Shown here: one piece after another, positions 1 through 5,665 of the stretch
How the letters are laid out: each line of letters opens with the position of its first letter
Position numbering within the stretch: the stretch's first letter is position 1
NCBI GenBank assembly: GCA_017466965.1
Contig: JAFTTD010000075.1
Coordinates: 1 to 5,665 of the forward strand
Direction of reading: 5' to 3'
Source: Bacteroidaceae bacterium
Lineage (GTDB): Bacteria > Bacteroidota > Bacteroidia > Bacteroidales > Bacteroidaceae
Length of the DNA: 5,665 bases
Position numbers and translations under genes: made by a program
The notes under the pieces: model-generated
Seen by the model: only the letters and a program-made list of their open reading frames with translations
Told to the model about the DNA's origin: nothing
Databases searched by the model: none

Positions 1-168
1 GTCAGAACTGTTAAAAGTTCTCCAAGTGAGAGCAGTACTGATTTGTTTGTTATTCATGAAGGAGCTAAGGTGGAAATTCTTGACAACAGTTTTAGTGGGT
101 GGTGTGAAATTAAACTTGAGGAAGGAAAAATCGGGTGGATACCAACTGATTTAATTGAAATTATTTAG
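1..168 (+). CDS. batE: C-terminal end of BatE-like TPR/SH3 protein (partial, 5' end outside window)
   Basis: Frame 1 is open from the first base and ends at TAG (166-168), giving 55 residues. They read as a bacterial SH3 domain: VRTVKSSPS opening strand, LFVIHEGAKVEIL, a W-C-E-I-K core, GKIGWIP, and the ending LIEII. This is the usual last domain of BatE, the tetratricopeptide/SH3 protein that closes the Bacteroides aerotolerance (batABCDE) cluster, whose products are thought to act at the cell envelope. Only the SH3 domain is visible, so the TPR part and the bat neighbours are inferred; any other SH3-tailed envelope protein is possible. The natural-looking ending at TAG matters for the window, because it shows TAG read as a stop here. 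Reading through would add only 8 codons before TGA at 193-195. Confidence 0.7.
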   Translation, partial: VRTVKSSPSESSTDLFVIHEGAKVEILDNSFSGWCEIKLEEGKIGWIPTDLIEII

Positions 169-181
169 TGTAAAGGTAAAG

Positions 182-874
182 ATGAATATACATGAATTAG
201 ACCTTTTAGATAGGCAATTAATACAAGTAGTAAATGGTAGCGATTCTGTTTTTTGGGATTATGTGATGTACACTGTTACTGATACATTTTCATGGTCACT
301 TGTAATTGTAGCTTTACTTATTGTTGTTTTCCGCAATAATACATGGAAAGAATCTCTTGCAATATTATTGCTAATCGGATTGCTTATTACTGTAGCAGAT
401 CAATTGTGCTCTGGTTTGACTAAGCCAATTGTAGGTAGATGGAGACCTACGCAAGATCCTGAACTGATGTATTATATAGATATCGTGAATGGTTATAGAG
501 GTGGCAGATTTGGCTTTTTTTCAGGGCATGCTTGTAATACTTTCTGTATGGCTACTTTCCTCTCATTTCTTTTTAGAAGCGCGAAGGTTACATCTGTTTT
601 GTATTTTTGGTCGCTGACAACAACTTTTACACGTCTTTATCTCGGAGTGCATTATCTTGGAGATGTAATTGTCGGTTTTATTGTTGGATTTATATTAGGT
701 TATGTGTTTCATCTTATTCATAAATTAGTGGCCAAACGTTTAGGGCATAATAAACTTGTTTCTTTGCAGTTCACAAGTAGTGGGTATCTGAAGTCAGATC
801 TTAATGCTTTTCTTGCTGTAGTCTTTTTCAATTATATCTGTGTTATTATAGTGGCTATGACAAGAGGTTTTTAA
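182..874 (+). CDS. PAP2-family membrane phosphatase
   Basis: The 230-residue protein is a type 2 phosphatidic acid phosphatase, a family that removes phosphate from lipid phosphates such as undecaprenyl pyrophosphate, phosphatidylglycerol phosphate or lipid A. All three catalytic motifs are present: K81-x6-R88-P89 (KPIVGRWRP), S114-G-H116 (FFSGH) and R151-x5-H157-x3-D161 (TRLYLGVHYLGD). Hydrophobic segments at about 37-50, 59-77, 121-150, 160-178 and 206-226 indicate an inner-membrane protein with its active site probably facing the periplasm. I chose ATG 182 because the TTG at 155 would overlap the upstream stop and add a non-hydrophobic nine-residue tail. The gene starts 13 bases after the batE-like stop, so the two are probably co-transcribed. 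The substrate cannot be read from the motifs. Confidence 0.9.
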   Translation: MNIHELDLLDRQLIQVVNGSDSVFWDYVMYTVTDTFSWSLVIVALLIVVFRNNTWKESLAILLLIGLLITVADQLCSGLTKPIVGRWRPTQDPELMYYIDIVNGYRGGRFGFFSGHACNTFCMATFLSFLFRSAKVTSVLYFWSLTTTFTRLYLGVHYLGDVIVGFIVGFILGYVFHLIHKLVAKRLGHNKLVSLQFTSSGYLKSDLNAFLAVVFFNYICVIIVAMTRGF

Positions 875-926
875 GATTAATAATAAAATGGCTAAATTTT
901 GTTTAATGTAATTATTATAATATAAG

Positions 927-1178
927 ATGACTATAACATTTAATGAATTGAGGAGAATTAAGGATGAACTGCCTGATGGCAGTGTTCACAGAATTGCCAA
1001 TCAATTAGGAATCTCTGATGAAACAGTCCGTAATTATTTCGGAGGAGATAATTATGTTGATGGAACATCGGTCGGATTGCACATTGAACCAGGGCCTGAT
1101 GGAGGTATTTGTGTAATTGATGATACAACAGTTCTTGATATGGCTCTTTCTATCCTTGGATGTGATGATGGGCTCTGA
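927..1178 (+). CDS. Small helix-turn-helix DNA-binding protein
   Basis: This is an 83-residue protein. Residues 18-38 (GSVHRIANQLGISDETVRNYF) fit a helix-turn-helix: a first helix over HRIANQLG, a turn at IS, and a recognition helix over DETVRNYF. The rest has a GxxNYxxGTSVG stretch (40-50), a HIEPGPDGG turn (52-60) and a short acidic/hydrophobic C-terminal helix (about 65-77). I recall similar small 'DNA-binding' proteins in Bacteroidales but no tested function. ATG 927 is preceded by an A/T-rich stretch without Shine-Dalgarno, as usual in Bacteroidetes. It stands 52 bases after the PAP2 gene and 155 before serC, so it may have its own promoter. A role as regulator of the next operon is only a positional guess. 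An overlapping 62-codon reading frame on the opposite strand is judged a shadow. Confidence 0.75.
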   Translation: MTITFNELRRIKDELPDGSVHRIANQLGISDETVRNYFGGDNYVDGTSVGLHIEPGPDGGICVIDDTTVLDMALSILGCDDGL

Positions 1179-1252
1179 CAACAGTTTTGCCAAAGATTGA
1201 ATGTACTCACTCCCAATAGTTTTTAGTTTTTTGTTAATTAAATACCGTTATT

Positions 1253-1284
1253 ATTGTTCAGAACAAATGTTTTGATTAATTTTG
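1253..1284 (+). promoter_or_regulatory. Bacteroidetes-type promoter of serC
   Basis: TAATTTTG at 1277-1284 matches the -7 consensus TAnnTTTG of the Bacteroidetes primary sigma factor exactly. ATTG at 1253-1256 lies 20 bases upstream and fits the -33 TTTG/TTG box. Transcription would start about 4-8 bases after 1284, leaving an untranslated leader of roughly 45 bases before the serC ATG. No comparable match was found before serA or the DUF1015 gene, which supports a single transcript from here. Confidence 0.6.
1254..1266. promoter_or_regulatory. 13-bp palindrome over the -33 box, possible operator
   Basis: TTGTTC-A-GAACAA is a perfect 6+1+6 inverted repeat. Its left half contains the TTG of the proposed -33 element, so a bound dimer would block RNA polymerase. 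The regulator is unknown; the HTH protein just upstream is one candidate by position. The arms are too short and AT-rich for a terminator, and there is no T-run after them. Confidence 0.35.
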
Positions 1285-1333
1285 TGCTGTTTTAAGCGTT
1301 TTTAAGAAATGTAAGTATTAATAAATAATAGTA

Positions 1334-2401
1334 ATGAAAAAGATTAATTTTAATGCAGGGCCTTCAATTCTTCCTCGTGAAGTTATTGAAGCTACAGCTA
1401 ATGCTTGCCTGGATTTTAATGGTTCAGGTTTGTCGTTGATGGAGATTAGCCATCGTGCTAAAGATTTTCAGCCTGTTATAGATGAGGCTGTTGCATTGTT
1501 TAAAGAACTTCTTGATATACCAGAAGGTTATTCTGTTCTTTTCTTAGGTGGTGGTGCAAGTTTGGAATTTTGCATGATTCCATATAACTTTCTTGAGAAA
1601 AAGGCTGCTTATCTGAATACTGGTGTATGGGCAAAGAAGGCTATTAAGGAAGCAAAAATGTTTGGAGAGGTTGTAGAAGTGGCTTCATCTGCAGATTCTA
1701 CTTATTCTTATATTCCAAAAGATTATATTATACCAGAGGATGCAGATTATTTCCATATAACTACAAATAATACAATTTACGGAACAGAAGTTAGGAAAGA
1801 ATTAGATTCTCCGGTTCCTATGATTGCCGATATGTCGTCTGATATATTCAGCCGTCCTGTTGATGTAAGTAAGTATAATTGTATCTATGGTGGAGCTCAG
1901 AAGAATCTTTCTATGGCAGGTGTAAGCTTTGTTATAGTAAAAGATGATGCTCTTGGAAAAGTTTCGCGCCAAATACCAACAATGTTAGATTATCGTACTC
2001 ATGCAGAGAAAGGTTCAATGTTTAACACTCCACCTGTTGTACCTATATATTGTGCACTTCAGAATCTGAAATGGATTAAGGCACAGGGTGGTGTTAAGGA
2101 AATGGATCGTAGAGCTGTAGAACGTGCTGAATTGCTATATAGTGAAATAGATCGCAATAAACTTTTCAGAGGTACAGTTGATGCTGCTGACCGTTCTGTT
2201 ATGAACATCTGTTTTGTTATGAATGATGAATATAAGGAACTTGAGGCTGACTTTATGAAATTTGCCACTGATAGTGGAATGGTAGGTATAAAAGGCCATC
2301 GTTCTGTTGGAGGTTTCCGCGCAAGCTGTTATAATGCAATGTCTGTTGACGGAGTAAAGGCTCTTGTGCAGTGCATGAAAGATTTTGAAAATAAAATTTA
2401 A
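1334..2401 (+). CDS. serC: Phosphoserine aminotransferase SerC
   Basis: SerC is a cytoplasmic PLP enzyme that transfers the amino group of glutamate to 3-phosphohydroxypyruvate, giving O-phosphoserine (step 2 of serine synthesis; the family also acts in pyridoxal phosphate synthesis). The 355 residues are full length for the family (about 355-365). Visible landmarks: N-terminal [10 protein letters not shown], substrate-site EISHRAKDF (H40, R41), the cofactor loop GGGASLEF (72-79), W99 which stacks on [13 protein letters not shown] (143-152), D166 in ADMSSD, the Schiff-base lysine K190 in [16 protein letters not shown] (231-234), and [15 protein letters not shown] (322-336), which binds the phosphate of the substrate. 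ATG 1334 fits the family N-terminus exactly. The gene follows a good promoter and precedes serA by 126 bases, the usual Bacteroidales order. Nothing in the protein looks damaged. Confidence 0.97.
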   Translation: MKKINFNAGPSILPREVIEATANACLDFNGSGLSLMEISHRAKDFQPVIDEAVALFKELLDIPEGYSVLFLGGGASLEFCMIPYNFLEKKAAYLNTGVWAKKAIKEAKMFGEVVEVASSADSTYSYIPKDYIIPEDADYFHITTNNTIYGTEVRKELDSPVPMIADMSSDIFSRPVDVSKYNCIYGGAQKNLSMAGVSFVIVKDDALGKVSRQIPTMLDYRTHAEKGSMFNTPPVVPIYCALQNLKWIKAQGGVKEMDRRAVERAELLYSEIDRNKLFRGTVDAADRSVMNICFVMNDEYKELEADFMKFATDSGMVGIKGHRSVGGFRASCYNAMSVDGVKALVQCMKDFENKI

Positions 2402-2431
2402 GATATAATATATATATTGTTAGTAATTTGA

Positions 2432-2507
2432 AATGAATTAGGAGTTAAATCACTCCATGAGCCAGAGTTTCTTGGCTCATGGCTTCAGACTTGATTCCTG
2501 ATTCATT
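2432..2507 (+). promoter_or_regulatory. Long imperfect hairpin between serC and serA, with a competing fold
   Basis: As RNA, 2432-2448 pairs with 2491-2507 over 17 consecutive positions (three G-U pairs: 2439/2500, 2444/2495, 2446/2493). After a small internal loop, 2455-2464 (CCATGAGCCA) pairs perfectly with 2473-2482 (TGGCTCATGG) around an 8-base loop. A T-rich stretch (CTTTTATAAA) follows, so the structure could end or attenuate transcription before serA. A rival hairpin GGAGT/ACTCC (2441-2445 with 2452-2456) breaks the middle of the long stem and uses two bases of the apical stem, giving two exclusive states. No known riboswitch class was recognised. It could also be a small dispersed repeat. 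Confidence 0.6.
2457..2501 (+). CDS. Possible 14-residue leader peptide before serA
   Basis: An ATG at 2457 inside the hairpin opens a frame of 14 codons (MSQSFLAHGFRLDS) ending at TGA 2499-2501. Three of the fourteen residues are serine, and AGGAG lies at 2440-2444, 12 bases upstream, which is far for a ribosome site and of doubtful use in Bacteroidetes. The position and serine content would suit translation-coupled attenuation of serA, but such a short frame can easily arise by chance, and the arms of the apical stem dictate much of its sequence. Confidence 0.15.
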   Translation: MSQSFLAHGFRLDS

Positions 2508-2527
2508 CTTTTATAAATACTTTTAGT

Positions 2528-3442
2528 ATGAAAGTTTTAATAGCAACAGAAAAACCCTTTGCATCAGCTGCTGTAGAGGGAATAAGAGATGTGATTGAGA
2601 GTGCAGGTTATAAACTTGCTATTTTAGAGAAATATACAGAAAAACAACAATTGCTTGATGCTGTTTCTGATGCAGATGCACTTATTGTCCGTAGTGATAA
2701 GGTTGATGCTGAAGTTATAAGCGCTGCTAAGAATTTGAAAATTGTTGTTCGTGCGGGTGCTGGGTTTGATAATGTTGATTTGCAGGCCGCTACATCAGCA
2801 GAAGTTGTTGTGATGAACACTCCTTGTTAGAATGCGAATGCTGTTGCAGAACTTGTGTTCGGAATGCTTGTTTTTGCAGTTCGTAATTTTTACAATGGAA
2901 AGTCTGGTTCTGAACTTTTGGGTAAAAAACTCGGAATTCTTGCATTTGGAAATGTAGGACGTAATGTGGCTCGCATTGCTAAAGGATTTGGTATGGATGT
3001 TTATGCTTATGATGCATTCTGTCCTGCCGATGTTATTGAAGCTTCTGGGGTTAAGGCTGTAGCAAATCAAGAAGAACTATTCAAGGTATGCGATGTTGTC
3101 AGCTTGCATATTCCTGCTACACCTGAAACTAAGAAGAGCATAGGAAAGAATCTTGTGGGGCTAATGGCAAAAGGTGGCGTGCTTGTAAATACAGCACGAA
3201 AGGAAGTTATTGATGAATGTGGCTTGATAGAGTTGTTGTCTGAACGTACTGATTTGAAATATGTTACAGACATCATGCCTGACGCACATGATGAATTTAG
3301 TAAATTTGAAGGTCGTTATTTTTCCACTCCAAAGAAGATGGGTGCCCAGACTTCTGAAGCAAATATAAATGCAGGTATAGCTGCTGCAAAGCAAATTGTT
3401 GCTTTTTTTGAAGAAGGATGCACTCGATTTAAGGTGAATTAA
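2528..3442 (+). pseudogene. serA: 3-phosphoglycerate dehydrogenase SerA, interrupted by an in-frame TAG
   Basis: SerA oxidises 3-phosphoglycerate to 3-phosphohydroxypyruvate with NAD, the first step of serine synthesis. From ATG 2528 to TAA 3440-3442 there is one frame of 304 codons, the normal length of the short Bacteroidales form (no ACT domain), broken only by TAG at codon 101. Upstream are the N-terminal domain and VVRAGAGFDNVDL (73-85). Downstream, in the same frame, are NANAVAEL (102-109), the Rossmann loop AFGNVG (139-144) with D162 after the second strand, NTARKEV (221-227) with the conserved R224, DIMPDAHDEF (248-257), and STPKKMGAQTSEAN (266-279). The family normally reads NTPGQN where this reads NTPC-stop-N. 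There is no frameshift and no other decay. As written it yields a 100-residue fragment without NAD-binding or active site; a restart at GTG 2855 would lack the N-terminal part. It is a recent nonsense allele, a sequence error, or a read-through gene. Confidence 0.85.
2828..2830 (+). other. In-frame TAG replacing a conserved Gln codon in serA
   Basis: The codon pair is TGT TAG (2825-2830), where homologues encode Gly-Gln (for example GGT CAG). One C-to-T change makes CAG into TAG, and one G-to-T change makes Gly into Cys. The reading frame continues without shift for 203 more codons. Confidence 0.85.
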
Positions 3443-3480
3443 GTAAATATTTAGTAAAACTTAAATTTATTTGGAAATAT

Positions 3481-4728
3481 ATGGCTATTGTTAAACCTTT
3501 CCGTGGAGTTCGTCCTCCTAAAGAATTTGTTGAACAAGTTGAATGTCGTCCGTACGATGTTCTTGACAGCGATGAGGCTCGTGCTGAGGCCGAAGGCAAT
3601 GAAAAATCACTTTATAGAATAATAAAGCCCGAAATTGATTTTCCTGTTGGAACAAGCGAATATGACCCTAAGGTTTATGAACAGGCAGCGAAAAACTTCA
3701 GTATGTTCCAAGAGAAAGGCTGGCTCGTTCAAGATGATGCTGAGCATTACTATATTTATGCTCAGACAATGAATGGCAAGACTCAATATGGACTGGTTGT
3801 TGCTGCATACGTTGGCGATTATATGACAGGTGTCATTAAGAAGCATGAACTTACACGCCAGGACAAGGAAGAGGACCGTATGAAGCATGTCAGGGTTAAT
3901 GATGCCAATATTGAGCCTGTCTTTTTCGCTTATCCTGATGATGCAGTGCTGCTTTCATTGATTGACAAGTATGCAGATGCTGAGCCTGAATATGACTTTG
4001 TCGCTCCTATTGATGGATTTCGCCATCAGCTTTGGGTCATCTCTGATAAGAATGATATAGAAGTTATAACTGAAAGATTTGCATCAATGCCTCACTTGTA
4101 CATTGCTGACGGCCATCATCGTTCTGCAGCCGCAGCATTGGTGGGTGATGAGAAGGCTAAACAAAATAAGAATCATAGAGGTGATGAGGAGTATAATTAT
4201 TTTATGGCAGTGTGTTTCCCTGCAAGCCAGCTTACAATCTTGGATTACAACCGTGTTGTACGCGATTTGAATGGTAAGGAAACATCTGAGTTCCTTAAGG
4301 CTCTTGAAGAAGATTTTGTTGTTGAATGCAAAGGTGCTGACTTGTATCGCCCTGCATGTTTGCATGAATTTTCACTTTATGTTGATGGCTTGTGGTATTC
4401 ACTGACTGCACGTCCTGGTACATACGATGATTCTGACCCAATAGGTGTTCTTGACGTAAGTATATCTTCTAAGCTTATACTTGACAAACAGTTGGGTATA
4501 ACTGATTTAAGACGTGATAAGCGAATTGATTTTGTAGGTGGACTGAGAGGTTTGAACGAACTCAAACGACGTGTTGATAGTGGAGAAATGAAGATGACAT
4601 TGGCCCTTTATCCTGTAACGATGAAGCAGATAATGGACATAGCGGACAGTGGCAATATCATGCCTCCTAAGGCAACATGGTTTGAACCAAAGTTACGTTC
4701 TGGACTTATAATACATAAATTGTCATGA
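3481..4728 (+). CDS. DUF1015 family protein with DGHHR motif
   Basis: This 415-residue soluble protein has no signal peptide and is full length for the DUF1015 family, whose function is unsettled. Landmarks: the N-terminal KPFRGVRPPKE and CRPYDVLD (22-29), HELTRQDKEEDRMKH (122-136), the signature LYIADGHHRSAAA (206-218, with D210, H212, H213, R214), GGLRGLNEL (353-361), and the C-terminal MPPKATWFEPKLRSGL (394-409). The DGHHR string resembles the active-site motif of the ParB/sulfiredoxin fold, which includes the free-serine kinase SerK; that comparison is my inference from the motif. The gene starts 38 bases after serA with no promoter seen between, and the serC-serA-DUF1015 order recurs in Bacteroidales as far as I recall. 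This suggests a role linked to serine or O-phosphoserine. A terminator-like hairpin follows, so it is probably the last gene of the unit. Confidence 0.9.
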   Translation: MAIVKPFRGVRPPKEFVEQVECRPYDVLDSDEARAEAEGNEKSLYRIIKPEIDFPVGTSEYDPKVYEQAAKNFSMFQEKGWLVQDDAEHYYIYAQTMNGKTQYGLVVAAYVGDYMTGVIKKHELTRQDKEEDRMKHVRVNDANIEPVFFAYPDDAVLLSLIDKYADAEPEYDFVAPIDGFRHQLWVISDKNDIEVITERFASMPHLYIADGHHRSAAAALVGDEKAKQNKNHRGDEEYNYFMAVCFPASQLTILDYNRVVRDLNGKETSEFLKALEEDFVVECKGADLYRPACLHEFSLYVDGLWYSLTARPGTYDDSDPIGVLDVSISSKLILDKQLGITDLRRDKRIDFVGGLRGLNELKRRVDSGEMKMTLALYPVTMKQIMDIADSGNIMPPKATWFEPKLRSGLIIHKLS

Positions 4729-4735
4729 TTTTTTT

Positions 4736-4770
4736 AAGAGATGAAGAGTTATTTATACACTTCATCTCTT
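4736..4770 (+). terminator. Hairpin terminator after the DUF1015 gene
   Basis: AAGAGATGAAG (4736-4746) pairs perfectly with CTTCATCTCTT (4760-4770), an 11-bp stem around a 13-base loop, starting 7 bases after the TGA. The T-run after it is short (TTTATT), so termination may be partial. The next gene starts 13 bases beyond the stem, and no promoter match was found in that gap, so some read-through into the next gene is likely. Confidence 0.6.
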
Positions 4771-4783
4771 TATTAGCCTTGCA

Positions 4784-5374
4784 ATGGATTCTTATCTTAC
4801 TATAAAAGGACAGTCTGAAGCTGTATTCACAGAGAAGCGCAGCAAGTTTCTGGCTTTTGCCATACATGTAGAGACTGTTGACGAAGTTAAAGCATACGTT
4901 GCTGAGTATCAGAAGAGATTCTATGATGCTCGCCACGTATGCTATGCTTATATGTTGGGGCCGGAAAGACTTGAATTCAGGGCTAATGACAATGGAGAAC
5001 CTTCCGGTACAGCTGGAAAACCTATTTTAGGTCAAATCAATTCAAATAATTTGACTAATATCCTTGTTATTGTTGTTCGCTATTTTGGTGGTATAAAACT
5101 TGGTACTAGCGGCCTGATTGTTGCTTATAAACAGGCAGCTGCAGATGCATTGTCTTTGGCGCAGATAGAGGAAAGAACTGTAGATGAAGATGTTACGTTC
5201 TATTTTGAATATCCTTTTATGAACGATGTCATGCGCATTGTAAAGGAAGAAGAACCCAAAATAGTTAGTCAAGGATATGATACTGATTGTTCCATGACTT
5301 TGTCTATAAGGCGCGACAGTATGCCTCATTTGCGTGAGAGGCTTGAAAAAGTGGAGACATTAAGGTTCGTTTAA
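4784..5374 (+). CDS. yigZ: YigZ / IMPACT family protein (UPF0029)
   Basis: The 196-residue protein matches the YigZ family, the bacterial relatives of eukaryotic IMPACT, close to the usual length of about 200. Signature stretches: EKRSKFLAF (17-25), DARHVCYAY (48-56), NDNGEPSGTAGKPIL (68-82), and VVRYFGGIKLGTSGLIVAYKQAA (97-119). The rest (about 135-196) forms the second, less conserved domain with the typical alternating strands. It is cytoplasmic. Eukaryotic IMPACT restrains the kinase Gcn2, but the bacterial role is not established; ribosome or nucleic-acid association has been suggested from its fold. ATG 4784 starts the family N-terminus (SYLTIKGQSEAVFTEKRSKF) cleanly. The gene lies 55 bases after DUF1015 behind a hairpin, so any functional link to the serine genes is weak. 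Confidence 0.93.
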   Translation: MDSYLTIKGQSEAVFTEKRSKFLAFAIHVETVDEVKAYVAEYQKRFYDARHVCYAYMLGPERLEFRANDNGEPSGTAGKPILGQINSNNLTNILVIVVRYFGGIKLGTSGLIVAYKQAAADALSLAQIEERTVDEDVTFYFEYPFMNDVMRIVKEEEPKIVSQGYDTDCSMTLSIRRDSMPHLRERLEKVETLRFV

Positions 5375-5406
5375 CACTTGTTTCTTTTCTTTTCTTTTTG
5401 GTAAGT

Positions 5407-5427
5407 GTGTTGACCTTCCATCAACAC
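5407..5427 (+). terminator. Probable terminator of yigZ
   Basis: GTGTTGA (5407-5413) pairs with TCAACAC (5421-5427) around a 7-base loop, and a T-rich tail follows (CATTTTGAACTCTTTTATTT). It lies 32 bases after the yigZ stop. The stem is short, and the hairpins just downstream may serve as a backup. Confidence 0.45.
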
Positions 5428-5453
5428 CATTTTGAACTCTTTTATTTAATGAT

Positions 5454-5505
5454 TAACGTGAGTTCGGTATAAGAATTGAATGATTCTTATACTGAACTCA
5501 CGTTA
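5454..5505. repeat. 23-bp stem inverted repeat with 6-base loop
   Basis: 5454-5476 and 5483-5505 are inverted copies over 23 positions with a single G-T pair (5466/5493) and a TGAATG loop. No T-run follows, and the arms are AT-rich at the centre, so it is not a standard terminator. The near-perfect symmetry would suit a dispersed palindromic element (REP/MITE-like), a transcript-protecting hairpin or a bidirectional stop. I see no protein-coding content. Confidence 0.7.
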
Positions 5506-5508
5506 GAT

Positions 5509-5537
5509 TAAGGGAGGATAGGGACTATCCTCCCTTA
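5509..5537. terminator. Perfect 13-bp hairpin, possible bidirectional terminator
   Basis: TAAGGGAGGATAG (5509-5521) and CTATCCTCCCTTA (5525-5537) form a perfect 13-bp stem with a GGA loop. It begins three bases after the previous palindrome. TTATTACTTACT follows on the + strand, a weak T-rich tail; on the other strand the flank is TAATC. The stem is strong enough to stop transcription, though direction is unclear. Confidence 0.5.
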
Positions 5538-5665
5538 TTACTTACTATAACAATAATAATAGTATCTACAATTCCGATATTTTGTGTTTATGCCACCTAA
5601 CAGCTAACTACATTTATGATTACATCTAATCTATAAACCATTATTATCAGAAAAATCCGAACATA
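5538..5665. other. AT-rich end stretch with no recognised feature
   Basis: No open frame of useful length, no exact TAnnTTTG box and no repeat was found on either strand. GATATTTTG at 5576-5584 is only a near match to a -7 box and has no -33 partner. It may be the upstream region of a gene beyond the window. Confidence 0.5.

Noticed and set aside
155..181. TTG at 155 as start of the PAP2 gene
   Set aside because: It overlaps the end of the upstream gene and adds nine residues that do not look like a family N-terminus; ATG 182 is better.
893..901. TAAATTTTG as a -7 box for the HTH gene
   Set aside because: The spacing inside the box is one base too long for TAnnTTTG, and no convincing TTG lies about 20 bases upstream.
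2828..2830. Pyrrolysine at the TAG codon
   Set aside because: The position is Gln in homologues, no pyl genes are visible, and pyrrolysine is not expected in Bacteroidales.
2855..3442. Separate gene starting at GTG 2855 (195 codons)
   Set aside because: It is the same frame as the start of serA and begins in the middle of the conserved NANAVAELVFGM helix; it is the rest of serA, not an independent gene.
4079..4365. Overlapping frames on both strands within the DUF1015 gene
   Set aside because: They lie inside a well-supported gene and show no recognisable family features; they are shadows of the real frame.
4774..4781. TAGCCTTG as a -7 box for yigZ
   Set aside because: It has one mismatch and would place the transcription start at or inside the ATG, with no -33 partner outside the hairpin.

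Overview
The window is AT-rich DNA whose gene content points to the order Bacteroidales (Bacteroides/Prevotella-like). The evidence is the end of a BatE-type SH3 protein, a short (about 304-codon) SerA with a lineage-type C-terminus, a SerC-SerA-DUF1015 cluster, the lack of consistent Shine-Dalgarno sequences before the starts, and one good Bacteroidetes-type promoter (TTG, 20-nt spacer, TAnnTTTG) before serC. All recognised genes are on the + strand. No IS element, CRISPR array, tRNA or rRNA was seen.

Left part (1-1178): the last 55 codons of a protein ending in a bacterial SH3 domain, probably batE; a membrane PAP2 phosphatase 13 bases later; and an 83-residue protein with a predicted helix-turn-helix.

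Middle (1179-4728): a 155-base spacer carries a promoter with a 13-bp palindrome over its -33 element. It is followed by serC (phosphoserine aminotransferase), serA (3-phosphoglycerate dehydrogenase) and a DUF1015 gene with a DGHHR motif. SerA and SerC turn 3-phosphoglycerate into O-phosphoserine. No serB phosphatase is in the window, and DUF1015 may act on the same pathway (inference). The serC-serA spacer can fold into a long imperfect hairpin, with a competing smaller fold and a possible 14-codon serine-containing leader peptide. serA has a single in-frame TAG at codon 101, where the family normally has glutamine, while the remaining 203 codons are open and well conserved. This is the most striking feature here: a very recent nonsense allele, a sequence error, or a suppressed amber codon.

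Right part (4729-5665): a hairpin terminator, a YigZ/IMPACT-family gene, then 291 bases with no gene. That stretch holds a probable terminator followed by two strong hairpins almost back to back (a 23-bp stem with one G-T pair, and a perfect 13-bp stem). The last about 128 bases show nothing I can name.
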